Source: Mesorhizobium sp. M1D.F.Ca.ET.043.01.1.1
GTDB taxonomy: Bacteria > Pseudomonadota > Alphaproteobacteria > Rhizobiales > Rhizobiaceae
Direction of reading: 5' to 3'
DNA length: 64,000 bases
Assembly: GCF_003952385.1 (NCBI RefSeq)
Contig: NZ_CP034444.1
Location: forward strand, 4,340,001 to 4,404,000
Below, piece by piece: positions 35,432 to 47,624 of the stretch. The number at the start of each line of letters is the position of its first letter. The first letter of the stretch is position 1. The notes under the pieces were generated by a model. The model was not told the origin of the DNA, did not search any database, and was given only the letters and a program-made list of their open reading frames with translations. Made by a program: the position numbers and the translations under genes.

Positions 35432-35815
35432 ATGGCCCGGCCTGTCGCCGAAGAAGATGAGGAGAAGCCGCTCGACCCGGCAGCCGAAAAGGTGCGCCGG
35501 AAGCTCATCCGCTTCATGATCGTCAATCTCGGCCTTCTGTTCCTCGCCCTTATGGTGGTGATCGGGGCGCTTGTCTACAAAGCCCGCAACGCGCCCGGCG
35601 CAGGGTCGGCTCCTGCTGGCGATGTCCCGGCCCCGGCCGGCGCGCCGCTCTCCGGCGACATCGTGCTGCCGGTCGGCGCCAGGGTGGTCAGCCAGGCGCT
35701 GTCCGGCAACCGGCTGTCGATCGACGCCGAGCTTGCCGACGGCAGCCGTTCCATCTTCGTCTACGACATTGCCGCGCGCCGCATGATCGGCCAGTTCGCG
35801 ATCCGCAACAAATGA
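35432..35815 (+). CDS. Single-pass membrane protein, DUF6476-like, unknown function
   Basis: A 127-residue protein: an acidic and basic cytoplasmic N-terminus, one membrane helix (about residues 28-48, MIVNLGLLFLALMVVIGALVY), a Pro/Ala-rich linker and a periplasmic beta-rich tail (LPVGARVVSQALSGNRLSIDAELADGS). The gene overlaps the next by 4 bp (ATGA), so the two are translationally coupled. It is conserved in Rhizobiales next to rluD and rpoH but has no known role. The family number is my best recollection and is not certain. Confidence 0.75.
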   Translation: MARPVAEEDEEKPLDPAAEKVRRKLIRFMIVNLGLLFLALMVVIGALVYKARNAPGAGSAPAGDVPAPAGAPLSGDIVLPVGARVVSQALSGNRLSIDAELADGSRSIFVYDIAARRMIGQFAIRNK

Positions 35816-36240
35816 GCCCGCAACAGATAAGCGGCTTTGCCGAAAACCGCAGCATTGCGACCGTGGCGCTCGTGGTCGGGAACTACGACGAGGCGATCGC
35901 CTGGTATGTCGGGCGGCTCGGCTTCGTGCTGACCGACGACGTCGACCTCGGCGGCGGCAAGCGCTGGGTGACCGTCACGCCGGCGAGCGGGCGGGGCGCG
36001 CGGCTGCTCCTGGCGGAAGCCTCCGGCGAGACGCAGGCAAGCCGCATCGGCGACCAGACCGGCGGCCGGGTGTTTCTGTTCCTCGAAACGGACGGCTTCG
36101 CGCGCGACCATCAGGCGATGCTCGGCCGGGGCGTCGAGTTCCGCGAGGCGCCACGCCTTGAAGCCTATGGAACGGTGGCAGTGTTTGCCGATCTTTACGG
36201 CAATCTCTGGGACCTGATCGAGCCGAAACGGCGGGGTTGA
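35812..36240 (+). CDS. VOC (glyoxalase/bleomycin resistance) family protein
   Basis: A 142-residue protein with one VOC module: VALVVGNYDEAIAWYVGRLGFVL at the start and GTVAVFADLYGNLWDLIEP at the end, with the typical betaalphabetabetabeta units. A metal-ligand Glu is in DLIEP, but the first-strand His is replaced by Ala-Leu, so enzymatic activity is doubtful. Its start overlaps the stop of the upstream membrane protein gene. The tRNA-Glu gene follows after 86 bp. Confidence 0.88.
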   Translation: MSPQQISGFAENRSIATVALVVGNYDEAIAWYVGRLGFVLTDDVDLGGGKRWVTVTPASGRGARLLLAEASGETQASRIGDQTGGRVFLFLETDGFARDHQAMLGRGVEFREAPRLEAYGTVAVFADLYGNLWDLIEPKRRG

Positions 36241-36326
36241 TCACGGTCCTCTGGCAAAGTCTGCGGACAATCCGAAACCCCAGTTGCTTTTTCGCGGCCT
36301 TCATCCTATGTAGCCGGTTCTTGAGC

Positions 36327-36401
36327 GCGCCCATCGTCTAGCGGTCAGGACACCGCCCTCTCACGGCGGGAACAGGGGTTCGATTCCCCTTGGGCGTACC
36401 A
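36327..36401 (+). tRNA. tRNA-Glu (CTC anticodon)
   Basis: A 75-nt gene with encoded CCA. The acceptor strands are GCGCCCA and TGGGCGT, the anticodon stem is CCGCC/GGCGG around the loop CTCTCAC (anticodon CTC) and the T arm is AGGGGTTCGATTCCCCT. The G-U closing pair at 1-72 and A73 fit alphaproteobacterial tRNA-Glu. No integrase or attachment-site duplication was seen nearby. Confidence 0.96.
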
Positions 36402-36450
36402 TCCTCCCAATAAGCTGCGTAGGTTGCCGGTGCTGACCCGACATCCGATT

Positions 36451-36678
36451 CTAAACGCCCGCTACCGTCTTGTCATGGGACGCCTGTTCCAGCAACCGCG
36501 ACAGGTGCTGGAGGTGCATCGATTGGGCATCTTCGAGCAACTGCAGGAAGTTGGACGCCTTGCCGCGCGGCAGCCGACGACGCTTCAGGGTTGCGATGCG
36601 CGCGCGCTGGAGCTTGATGTGCCGCTCGGCCTGCAGGACATGCCGTTCCGCCATTTGGATGTCGTCGTTCAGCGCCAT
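36451..36678 (-). CDS. Hypothetical helical protein
   Basis: From the ATG at 36678, a 75-residue, His/Gln-rich helical protein (DIQMAERHVLQAERHIKLQRARIATLKRR, then LQLLEDAQSMHLQHLSRLLEQ). Short proteins of this AERHI-x-x-QRARI type are frequent and unnamed in Mesorhizobium-like genomes. The start codon overlaps the start of the divergent HTH-like frame at 36677 in a shared CATG. Function unknown. Confidence 0.7.
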   Translation of the reverse strand: MALNDDIQMAERHVLQAERHIKLQRARIATLKRRRLPRGKASNFLQLLEDAQSMHLQHLSRLLEQASHDKTVAGV

Positions 36679-36910
36679 GGCCCTAAACGGCCGGGCGGTC
36701 AAAGGGTTCCGCAGGGGAAAGCGTCATCTGAAGCGCGGTCCCGATGGCGAGAACCCGATTCGCGCCGCCAGGATCCTACGCGGCCTGAGCGGAAGCCAGC
36801 TCGCGATGCAGGCGGGGATCACGCCCAGCATGCTGTCGCAGATAGAGCGCAGCGGAAAGGCCGCGCCTGCACCTGAAGCTCAGCGCTTCTGGCGCAACGC
36901 CTCGGATTGA
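36677..36910 (+). pseudogene. Remnant of an XRE-type HTH protein
   Basis: The frame encodes a recognisable Cro/C1 helix-turn-helix, PIRAARILRGLSGSQLAMQAGITPSMLSQIERSGK, but the rest of the protein does not continue into the usual fourth and fifth helices; it ends after 17 residues (APAPEAQRFWRNASD). It starts with the ATG overlapping the divergent gene. It may be a truncated regulator left from a lost mobile unit next to the tRNA, or a very short functional DNA-binding protein. Confidence 0.4.
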
Positions 36911-37065
36911 ATTAGCATCCGTTCGTCAAAGCTTCGGCCGCAATCCCGCAGGATGCGGAAAATGCGGAGCGCGGGAGCGAAGCCGGGCGGTCACATGCCG
37001 GGCGCCAAGCGCGACTGGCATCTGAAACGTGTCCGCCGGCAAGGCGGCGTGGCCGGGAGGAGCAG

Positions 37066-37647
37066 ATGCGGAAACTGCAATCGCAAGGCGTCCATCACAT
37101 CACGCTGGTCGGCGCCGATCGCCAGACCTCCATCGATTTCTGGGAAGGCGTGCTCGGCATGCCCTTCATCTTCGAGCAGCCCAATCTCGACAAGGCGAGC
37201 GAAAGCCACCTCTATTTCGACCCGGGCGATGGGCGGCTGATCACGGTCTTCACCGACGAGAGCCGCAGCCCGGTCAAGCGGCGCACGCCGACCGACATCG
37301 GCTGCGTCCACCACATCGCGTTTGCGGTGTCGCGGGTGACCTTCCTGCAGGCGGTAGGCCGGCTCGACGAGCGCGGCATCAAGCACAGCGGCGTCAAGGA
37401 TCGCGGCTTCATGGATTCGATCTATTTCGAGGATCCGCTCGGCCTGCTGATCGAGCTCGCCTCCTACCGCTTCGAACCGCCAGCCGGCTTCAGCCATGCC
37501 GACGTGCTGATGGAGGCGCACAGGGTTCGCGTGGGGCGCGGCGACTACGCAATAGCCGAGGTGCATCTTGCGGACGCCATCCAGGCGCTGGTCGAGCGAT
37601 CACGCGCAACATTGTCCGAGGACCGGGCGGCGAAGAATCCATACTGA
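37066..37647 (+). CDS. VOC family protein, ring-cleaving dioxygenase-like
   Basis: A 193-residue protein with two VOC half-modules. GVHHITLVGADRQTSIDFWEGVLG opens module one with the metal His, CVHHIAFAVSRVTFLQAVGRL opens module two, and YFEDPLGLLIELASY supplies the Glu ligand. This resembles glyoxalase-type ring-cleaving dioxygenases. It is 22 bp upstream of the GST with a Lys-rich tail and probably in the same transcript. The substrate is unknown. Confidence 0.85.
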   Translation: MRKLQSQGVHHITLVGADRQTSIDFWEGVLGMPFIFEQPNLDKASESHLYFDPGDGRLITVFTDESRSPVKRRTPTDIGCVHHIAFAVSRVTFLQAVGRLDERGIKHSGVKDRGFMDSIYFEDPLGLLIELASYRFEPPAGFSHADVLMEAHRVRVGRGDYAIAEVHLADAIQALVERSRATLSEDRAAKNPY

Positions 37648-37669
37648 ACAGGTGACAGGGAGGACCAAG

Positions 37670-38563
37670 ATGGCAAAGGCAGCAACGAAAGCAACGAAGA
37701 AGACCGCGGCCAAGCCAGCGGCGAAGCCTGCAAAGCCGGCGGCGAAAACCGCGGCAAAGGCAGCAACTGCCGCCAAGGTGTCGGCCAAGGCAGCCAAGCC
37801 CGCGCCTAAAGCGACGGCCAAAGCCGCGCCTAAAGCGACGCCCAAAGCCGGGGCGAAGCCGGCCAGGAGACCCGCGGTCAAGCTCAGCATGCTGAGGCCC
37901 AGCGTCAACAACATGACGGTCAGGGTGTTCACCCGCGCGGCCGGCCTCGATCATGCCGAGACCGACGCCTGGGGCCTGACGCGCACACCGGAATTCCTGG
38001 CGCGGAACCCGGCGCATCTGACGCCGATGATCGAGGACAAGGGGCTTCCGAGAGGCGTGCTGTGGGAAAGCTGCGCCATCATGCAGTATCTCGCCAACAA
38101 GCACGGGCTGGACAAATTCTATCCGAAGGCGCCCGCCAAGCGGGCGATGGTCGACAGCGCCATGTTCTACCTGGTCGGAACGCTCTATCCCTATGTGGCC
38201 AGGGCCACCTATCCGGCGCTCGGCTTTCCGCAATATGCCGGAGAGGTCGGCCATAGCGACGCCCATCCGGAGAAGAAGTCGGAGGCACAGAAAGCTGCCG
38301 CCGCCGCGATCGCGGAGCCGCTGGAGGTGTTTCACTCCTTCTTCAGGGACGGCAAGCCGTTCATCGGCGGCAACAACCCGTCGATCGCCGATATCCGTCT
38401 GGCGGCGACGCTCGAGTTCCTGGCCGTCATCGACTATGCTCTGCCGGCATGGGCGAAGGACTATATGTCCGCGATCGAGAAGAAGCTCGGCAAGGCCTAT
38501 GCGGAGCCGGCCGGCGACGTGCGCGGCTATATCGCGCATATCAAGTCGCAGGCCGCCGCCTGA
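37670..38563 (+). CDS. Glutathione S-transferase-like protein with Lys/Ala/Pro-rich histone-H1-like tail
   Basis: A 297-residue protein in two parts. Residues 1-70 consist of Lys-Ala-Pro repeats (AKAATKATKKTAAKPAAKPAK and similar), as in histone H1-like or AlgP-type tails. Residues 75-297 are a GST fold: FTRAAGLDHAETDAWGL, ARNPAHLTPMIED, the helical ESCAIMQYLANKHGLDKFYPK, and IGGNNPSIADIRLAATLEFLAVIDYA. The start follows GGGAGGACC. The tail could bind DNA, RNA or membranes; this is inference. The stop codon runs into an imperfect hairpin repeat. Confidence 0.82.
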   Translation: MAKAATKATKKTAAKPAAKPAKPAAKTAAKAATAAKVSAKAAKPAPKATAKAAPKATPKAGAKPARRPAVKLSMLRPSVNNMTVRVFTRAAGLDHAETDAWGLTRTPEFLARNPAHLTPMIEDKGLPRGVLWESCAIMQYLANKHGLDKFYPKAPAKRAMVDSAMFYLVGTLYPYVARATYPALGFPQYAGEVGHSDAHPEKKSEAQKAAAAAIAEPLEVFHSFFRDGKPFIGGNNPSIADIRLAATLEFLAVIDYALPAWAKDYMSAIEKKLGKAYAEPAGDVRGYIAHIKSQAAA

Positions 38564-38604
38564 AGCGTGTCGCCCTGACACGGATTCAGGCGACGCGCTT
38601 AAAT
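38561..38604. repeat. Imperfect palindrome starting at the GST stop codon
   Basis: TGAAGCGTGTCGCCCTGA pairs with TTCAGGCGACGCGCTT, and the TGA is the stop codon. Compare the perfect version at 54919-54960, also beginning at a stop codon. Confidence 0.55.
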
Positions 38605-38685
38605 GGTTAGTTAACCAAAGCCCTGTCAAGTGATCCGGTCCTCTTCGCGAACCACGGATGTACTGGCGCGATGGCAAGGCGAAGG

Positions 38686-38716
38686 AAAGGTCGGCCCCGT
38701 GCCGGCCTTTTGCTTT
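38686..38716 (+). terminator. Likely terminator downstream of the GST gene
   Basis: AAAGGTCGGC / GCCGGCCTTT, 10-bp stem with one G-T pair and a 5-base loop, then TGCTTTT. It lies in the 280-bp gap before 38844. The rest of that gap shows no gene. Confidence 0.7.
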
Positions 38717-38843
38717 TGGCGACGGTCGCGCGATGACGGCAGTCTGATTTCGACGGCGCCGGGCGGGTCGAAATCCTATTGTCATCGTTCCCGTTGATCG
38801 TACGATGCCATCGTGCGGGCGGCGAAAGGGACGAGGACCTGCG

Positions 38844-39212
38844 ATGAGAAACACGGCAAGTTTTGCGACGGTCGCCGGCGTGCTGCTGGCGCCGCTCTTC
38901 CCGGCGAATGCCGCGTCGCTCAACACCATGAACGAGGTCGGCACCGCCCTCCAAGCGTGCTGGACGCCGCCCGCCGATTCCGGAACTGCCTCGGTCACCT
39001 TGAGCTTCAGCTTCAAGCGCGACGGCACGCTGATCGGCCCGCCGAAGCCGACGGCCATCAAGGTCAGCGGCGACGACAAGGCGCGTCAGGCCTATGTCGA
39101 CGCGGCCACCGCGGCCCTGCGCAACTGCCTGCCGCTCAGCTTTTCGCCGGCATTGGCCAAGGGAATTGCCGGCAACGTCTTCACGCTTCAGTTCAATTCG
39201 CCGAAGCAATAG
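38844..39212 (+). CDS. Secreted TonB/TolA C-terminal-like protein
   Basis: A 122-residue protein with a signal peptide (residues 1-23, ending in FPANA) and a small alpha/beta domain. VGTALQACWTPPADSGTASVTLSFSFKRDGTLIGPP and AALRNCLPLSFSP carry a Cys pair and resemble the TonB/TolA C-terminal fold. The start at 38844 is preceded by GGACCTGCG. The role is unknown; a periplasmic location is likely. Confidence 0.75.
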   Translation: MRNTASFATVAGVLLAPLFPANAASLNTMNEVGTALQACWTPPADSGTASVTLSFSFKRDGTLIGPPKPTAIKVSGDDKARQAYVDAATAALRNCLPLSFSPALAKGIAGNVFTLQFNSPKQ

Positions 39213-39299
39213 CAAGCGCCGGGGCTATCCCGACGCAAATGCTCCGCGGCGCGTGACCGGAACGCTGTTCCAGGACCAGGCAAGGCCTGCCCCGGGCAA

Positions 39300-39533
39300 T
39301 CAACAATCAGTGCGGCAAGGATGCGCGCCTCGCCTTGCGGTGACGTGCTTTGCCAACTCCGGCATCTCGAACACATAGTCGTTCCAGGCCGACTCCGGAA
39401 TCTGTCCGGCCAGATAGCATTCCAGCAGCAGATTTTGCTCCGGCGTCAGATGCCTCGGCGCCCGCTCGTGATCCAGTCCAAGCGAATGGATCAGGTTCCT
39501 GGTCAGGCCAGAGACGGTGAAGTGAATGGACAT
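39300..39533 (-). CDS. Conserved hypothetical protein
   Basis: A 77-residue, mostly helical protein with LIHSLGLDHERAPRHLTPEQNLLLECYLAGQIPESAWNDYV. A His-rich amphipathic middle part is the only feature, and no domain is recognised. Small proteins of this type occur in Mesorhizobium-like genomes. Codon use looks normal. The 295-bp gap 39534-39828 upstream holds no gene; it contains a repeat remnant near 39783. Confidence 0.65.
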   Translation of the reverse strand: MSIHFTVSGLTRNLIHSLGLDHERAPRHLTPEQNLLLECYLAGQIPESAWNDYVFEMPELAKHVTARRGAHPCRTDC

Positions 39534-39782
39534 CGACAGTCTCCCTCGCGCAGCACAGATAACGTCCGATGCGGGCCAAAGGTTTCATCGTCAGCCCGTG
39601 ATCGAGGGCCGCCGGACATCGATTGGCAGGCGCCGGCCGGTGCGGAGTGGTTTTTGGCGTCTGTCCCATTCTTGAAATGAAAGCGTAATATTCATTTACA
39701 AGATCGGTCATAACACTCAGTGTAAGAGGCCGATTGAGGCGCTCTACTTTGCAATCGTGACGATGAGCCTAAAGCCGTTGTT

Positions 39783-39828
39783 TTATGCATGTCGCCCAAA
39801 ACAGCTGTGCATTTTCGGGTGACAGGCA
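39783..39828. repeat. Fragment of the GACATGC/CACTTTTGGG repeat family
   Basis: TGCATGTCGCCCAAAA, then AGCTGTGCATTTTCGGGTGA matches the inverted end of the family copy at 19725. It adjoins the stop codon of the gene at 39829 (minus strand). Confidence 0.5.
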
Positions 39829-40182
39829 TTACTCGCAGACGACGCGATAGCGCTTGCCGGCTTCGCTGACATTCCTGCAGGCCAGCGCCTTCTCCGGCTG
39901 GGAGGAAGCATCGGGCAAATCCGGCTGAAGGGAAGGGGTCGTCGAAGCCGGCCTGAAATGTCTTCGGCCGGGGGGACCCGCAGGCGCGCCCGGAGGCTGC
40001 GGAAATACGTCCGAGGCAACCTGCCTCGAGGCGGTCGTCCCCGGCGGGGCCTTGTCCCAGATGCGCCTGACGTCCATCCGGCTTGGAATGACGACGGTTC
40101 CGTCGTCGCTGCGCGCGCAGCTGCTTGCCGCCAGCAGCGCCGGGCAGAGAACAAAAGTCAGCATTCGACCAAGCATCGGCAA
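39829..40182 (-). CDS. Probable secreted or lipid-anchored hypothetical protein
   Basis: A 117-residue protein with a hydrophobic N-terminus followed by Cys (LTFVLCPALLAASSCARSDD), possibly a lipobox although the -3 residue is Ala and not Leu. The middle is Pro-rich and disordered and the C-terminus has two further cysteines (KALACRNVSEAGKRYRVVCE), which could form a disulfide. An alternative start is MLTFVLC. No family is recognised. Confidence 0.6.
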   Translation of the reverse strand: MPMLGRMLTFVLCPALLAASSCARSDDGTVVIPSRMDVRRIWDKAPPGTTASRQVASDVFPQPPGAPAGPPGRRHFRPASTTPSLQPDLPDASSQPEKALACRNVSEAGKRYRVVCE

Positions 40183-40381
40183 TACCCCCGGACAGTCTTA
40201 TATCGCGGTGGCGGCGGGGCAGCCAACGGGCGGATTACCGCAGCCGGCATCGGACCAGGGTCTGACTAAATGGAATTGCGCGGAGGTGGTTCCAATTCGT
40301 TAAGGTTAGCGGATCGTTAATGCTTCTGAGGCACTGTTCGCCGACGAACCACGAAGGCGGTTCGGCGGGGGTGGCGACAGC

Positions 40382-44155
<3,774 letters not shown>

Positions 44156-44161
44156 CAGTCT

Positions 44162-44188
44162 TGCTCGCGGAGTTGCCCGCCGCGAGCA
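44162..44188 (+). terminator. Hairpin after the five-PAS kinase gene
   Basis: TGCTCGCGG / CCGCGAGCA, 9-bp stem with a 9-base loop, 7 bp after the stop codon; there is no T run. Confidence 0.45.
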
Positions 44189-44213
44189 GGGTCCGCGGAT
44201 CGGACGCGGGGCA

Positions 44214-44233
44214 TATGGTGTGATCGCACCATA
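44214..44233. promoter_or_regulatory. Palindrome in the kinase-pstS gap
   Basis: TATGGTG / CACCATA with a 6-base spacer (TGATCG). Function unknown. It lies in a 505-bp gene-poor gap. Confidence 0.35.
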
Positions 44234-44415
44234 CAAAACGAAGCCCAAGTCGCGACAATGGTCACTGTCGATTCCGCCCTTCGGTTACGGGCGGGAGCAG
44301 CGACCGCCGGCAAGGAACAGCGTCGACTCTACCCCAACGGACCCTGTTTTCGGCGATGGCTATGCCATGATCCGCTCTGGCATTCGGGCAACGCGCTCTC
44401 GTCCGGATTTTATTT

Positions 44416-44450
44416 CCGGCGGCCGAGATCCGGCCGCCGGGATAATTTTT
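44416..44450 (+). terminator. Orphan intrinsic terminator in the kinase-pstS gap
   Basis: CCGGCGGCC / GGCCGCCGG, 9-bp stem with a 7-base loop, then GATAATTTTT. No gene ends just before it, so either a long kinase 3' end or an unannotated small RNA would terminate here. The gap 44156-44660 has no other gene. Confidence 0.6.
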
Positions 44451-44554
44451 GACTCAAAAGTCAGACAAGTTACTGATTCCCGCGGCAAACTCCGGCCGGT
44501 CCGCAAAGGGCGGCTGCAGGCTCCTCCAGGCATCGCCGATGAGGCGTTACCGGG

Positions 44555-44583
44555 CTGACACGAAACTGTCATGCAACTGTAAT
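44555..44583 (+). promoter_or_regulatory. Pho box with three 11-bp-spaced half sites upstream of pstS
   Basis: CTGACAC, CTGTCAT and CTGTAAT start at 44555, 44566 and 44577, each spaced by four A-rich bases. The last two make a near-perfect 18-bp PhoB box. It lies 78 bp upstream of the pstS start. It predicts PhoB-activated expression of the whole operon under phosphate limitation. Confidence 0.85.
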
Positions 44584-44660
44584 AATCGAGAGCTATTGCG
44601 CTCACGGGCGCCGGCAAAAGGCGGTGCCAAGAGACCATATTCCGAACAGGAGCAGGCCAC

Positions 44661-45719
44661 ATGAGACATTTCATCCGCTCGGCGGCCGTTGCGATCGCAA
44701 TGGCTACGGCGTCCACGCTCACCCTGTCCGCCGCTTGGGCTGCGGACATCTCCGGTGCCGGCGCCACCTTCCCCTATCCGATCTACGCGAAGTGGGCCGA
44801 CGCCTACAAAAAGGAGACCGGCATCGGTCTCAACTATCAGTCGATCGGTTCCGGCGGCGGCATCAAGCAGATCAAGGCCAAGACCGTCACCTTCGGCGCC
44901 TCCGACGCGCCGCTGAAGGGCGACGAACTTGACGGCACCGGCCTCGCGCAGTTCCCGATGGTGATGGGCGGCATCGTTCCGGTCGTCAACCTCGAAGGCG
45001 TCAAGCCCGGTGAACTCGTGCTCGACGGCCCGACGCTGGCCGATATCTTCCTCGGCAAGATCACAAGCTGGGATGACGCGGCGATCAAGAAGCTCAACCC
45101 CGACGTCAAGTTGCCTTCGCAGGCGATCGCCGTGGTTCACCGTTCAGACGGTTCGGGCACCACGTTCAACTTCACCTACTATCTCGGCGACGTCAGCGCG
45201 GACTGGAAGGGTAAGGTCGGCGTCGACAAGGCTGTGGAATGGCCCGTCGGCATCGGCGCCAAGGGCAATGAGGGCGTTGCCAACAACGTCTCGCAGACCG
45301 GCGGCGCGATCGGCTATGTCGAATATGCTTACGCCAAGCAGAACAAGCTGACCTACACCGACCTGGTCAACAAGGACGGCAAGAAGGTCGAGCCGACCGC
45401 TGCGGCGTTCTCGGCCGCGGCGGCCAGTGCCGACTGGAACTCGCAGCCGGGCTACGGCGTGATCCTGGCCAACCAGGCTGGCGCCGAATCCTGGCCGATG
45501 ACTTCGGCCACCTGGATCCTCGTCTACAAGAAGCCCGACGACGCCGCGGCCACGACCGAAGCGCTCAAGTTCTTCGCCTGGTCCTACGCCAAGGGCGACG
45601 ACATGGCCGCCGAGCTGGACTATGTTCCGATGCCCGACGCGGTGGTGAAGAGCGTCGAGGAAATGTGGGGCAAGGACATCGTCGACGCGAACGGCAAGCC
45701 GCTCTATTCCGGCATGTAA
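44661..45719 (+). CDS. pstS: Phosphate ABC transporter substrate-binding protein
   Basis: Periplasmic high-affinity phosphate-binding protein of 352 residues. A signal peptide (residues 1-28, cut after AAWA) is followed by [20 protein letters not shown], typical of Pst[25 protein letters not shown] and [12 protein letters not shown] supply phosphate-contact residues. It is the first gene of pstSCAB-phoU-phoB, behind a strong Pho box. A stem-loop between pstS and pstC probably keeps pstS mRNA at higher level than the permease genes. Confidence 0.96.
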   Translation: MRHFIRSAAVAIAMATASTLTLSAAWAADISGAGATFPYPIYAKWADAYKKETGIGLNYQSIGSGGGIKQIKAKTVTFGASDAPLKGDELDGTGLAQFPMVMGGIVPVVNLEGVKPGELVLDGPTLADIFLGKITSWDDAAIKKLNPDVKLPSQAIAVVHRSDGSGTTFNFTYYLGDVSADWKGKVGVDKAVEWPVGIGAKGNEGVANNVSQTGGAIGYVEYAYAKQNKLTYTDLVNKDGKKVEPTAAAFSAAAASADWNSQPGYGVILANQAGAESWPMTSATWILVYKKPDDAAATTEALKFFAWSYAKGDDMAAELDYVPMPDAVVKSVEEMWGKDIVDANGKPLYSGM

Positions 45720-45733
45720 TTCCTGCGGAATAG

Positions 45734-45755
45734 GGAGGGCGCCACGGCGCCCTCC
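45734..45755 (+). other. Intercistronic stem-loop between pstS and pstC
   Basis: GGAGGGCGC / GCGCCCTCC, 9-bp stem with a CACG loop, 15 bp after the pstS stop. Such stems often stabilise the upstream message or reduce read-through to the downstream permease genes. Confidence 0.75.
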
Positions 45756-45782
45756 TGTCTCTTTCGAAATGCGAGGGGCTAA

Positions 45783-46769
45783 ATGACTGCTGTTTCCGAA
45801 GCCGTGGCACCGTCCGTCACGCGGTCCAGAGAAGCGACGGTGCGCCGCTTCGCCCTCACCGACACGATCTTCCGGACGGCCACGCGCCTTTCCGCCATCC
45901 TTGTGCTGGTCCTGCTCGGCGGGGTCGCGATCTCGCTGATCGCCGGCTCGTGGGAGGCCCTGTCCAAGTTCGGCTTCTCCTTCCTGACCACCGAATCCTG
46001 GAACCCGGTCACCGAGAATTTCGGTGCCCTGGCGCCGATCTACGGCACCATCGTCACCTCGGCCATCGCCATTCTCATTGCCGTGCCGATCGGCATCGGC
46101 ATCGCCATCTTCCTCACCGAGCTCTGCCCGCGCCCGCTCCGGCGCCCGATCGGCATCGCGGTCGAGCTGCTCGCCGGCATTCCCTCGATCATCTACGGCA
46201 TCTGGGGCCTGTTCGTCTTCGCGCCCTTCCTGCAGACGACGGTGCAGCCCTTCATCATCGGCCTTTTCCACGGCATACCGGGCCTTTCCAGCCTGTTTGC
46301 CGGTCCGCCCTACGGCATCGGCCTGCTGACCTCGTCGCTCATCCTTGCCATCATGGTGCTGCCCTTTATCACCTCGATCACCAAGGACGTGTTCGATACG
46401 GTGCCGGCGGTGCTGAAGGAATCAGCCTACGGCATCGGCTGCACGACCTGGGAAGTGACCCGGCGCGTGACCATTCCCTACACCCGCGTCGGCATCATGG
46501 GCGGCGTCATGCTCGGCCTCGGCCGCGCGCTCGGCGAGACGATGGCCGTCACCTTCGTCATCGGCAACGCGCACCGCATCAGCGCCTCGCTGTTTGCGCC
46601 GGGCACGACGATCTCGGCGACCATCGCCAACGAATTCACCGAGGCCGACGGCGAGCTCTATACGTCCTCGCTGGTCTCGCTCGGCCTGATCCTGTTCATC
46701 ATCACCTTCATCATACTCGCGCTCGCACGCTACATGCTGTTGCGCATCGATAGCCGCACGGGAGCCTGA
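45783..46769 (+). CDS. pstC: Phosphate ABC transporter permease PstC
   Basis: Integral membrane subunit with six or so segments; 328 residues. IYGTIVTSAIAILIAVPIGIG and AVELLAGIPSIIYGIWGLFVF are PstC hallmarks, and the EAA loop is in ALKESAYGIGCTTWEVTRRVTIPYTRVGIMGG. The N-terminal 40 residues are cytoplasmic. It ends 3 bp before pstA. Confidence 0.95.
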   Translation: MTAVSEAVAPSVTRSREATVRRFALTDTIFRTATRLSAILVLVLLGGVAISLIAGSWEALSKFGFSFLTTESWNPVTENFGALAPIYGTIVTSAIAILIAVPIGIGIAIFLTELCPRPLRRPIGIAVELLAGIPSIIYGIWGLFVFAPFLQTTVQPFIIGLFHGIPGLSSLFAGPPYGIGLLTSSLILAIMVLPFITSITKDVFDTVPAVLKESAYGIGCTTWEVTRRVTIPYTRVGIMGGVMLGLGRALGETMAVTFVIGNAHRISASLFAPGTTISATIANEFTEADGELYTSSLVSLGLILFIITFIILALARYMLLRIDSRTGA

Positions 46770-46772
46770 CCG

Positions 46773-47624
46773 ATGTCGACAGCCGCATCGCTCCACCAGA
46801 GCCGCAAGCGCAAGAACGCCGTGATGATGGCGCTGTGCGTCGTCGCCGCGGGCATCGGTCTTGCCTGGCTGGCGCTGATCCTCGGCGCGCTGATCTACAA
46901 GGGCGTCTCCGGTGTCTCGCTGGCGGTCTTTACCGAGATGACGCCGCCGCCCGGCGACGCCGGCGGCCTGCTCAACGCCATCTACGGCAGCATCGTGATG
47001 ACCATCATCGGCATCATCGTCGGCACGCCGATCGGCGTGCTGGCCGGCACCTACATGGCCGAGTACGGGCGCTTCTCGCGTCTCACCACGGTGGTGCGTT
47101 TCATCAACGACATCCTTTTGTCGGCGCCGTCGATCATCGTCGGCCTGTTCGTCTATGAGCTGATGGTGCGGCCGATGGGGCATTTCTCGGCGATCGCCGG
47201 CGCGGTGGCGCTGTCCATCTTGGTGATCCCCGTCGTGGTGCGCACCACCGAGGACATGCTCAACCTTGTGCCCAACGCGCTGCGCGAAGCCGGCACCGCC
47301 ATCGGCGCGCCGCGCTGGGTGGTGATCCGCTCCGTCGCCTATCGTGCCGCGCTTTCCGGCATCGTCACCGGCATATTGCTGGCGATCGCCCGCATTTCAG
47401 GCGAGACGGCGCCGCTGCTGTTCACCGCGCTCAACAACCAGTTCTGGTCGAGCAATCTCAACGCGCCGATGGCCAGCCTGCCGGTGACCATCTTCCAGTT
47501 CGCGCTCAGCCCCTATGAGGAATGGCAGCAACTGGCCTGGACGGGCGCACTCATAATCACCCTGACGGTTCTCGGGCTGAGCATTTTCGCCCGCAGCCTT
47601 ACCGGACGCAGAGAGGACAGATGA
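46773..47624 (+). CDS. pstA: Phosphate ABC transporter permease PstA
   Basis: The second permease subunit, 283 residues. The N-terminal cytoplasmic segment [22 protein letters not shown] leads into TM1; [27 protein letters not shown] and the EAA loop [28 protein letters not shown] follow. The stop codon overlaps the pstB start by 4 bp (ATGA). Confidence 0.95.
   Translation: MSTAASLHQSRKRKNAVMMALCVVAAGIGLAWLALILGALIYKGVSGVSLAVFTEMTPPPGDAGGLLNAIYGSIVMTIIGIIVGTPIGVLAGTYMAEYGRFSRLTTVVRFINDILLSAPSIIVGLFVYELMVRPMGHFSAIAGAVALSILVIPVVVRTTEDMLNLVPNALREAGTAIGAPRWVVIRSVAYRAALSGIVTGILLAIARISGETAPLLFTALNNQFWSSNLNAPMASLPVTIFQFALSPYEEWQQLAWTGALIITLTVLGLSIFARSLTGRREDR

Noticed and set aside
36470..36676. 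Upstream extension of the HTH frame
   Set aside because: The extension overlaps the helical protein gene on the other strand and has Cys/Arg-rich shadow composition; only the part from 36677 has an HTH motif.
36327..36910. tRNA-Glu with nearby gene remnants as an integration site of a genomic island
   Set aside because: No integrase, no direct repeat of the tRNA 3' end and normal-looking genes on both sides.
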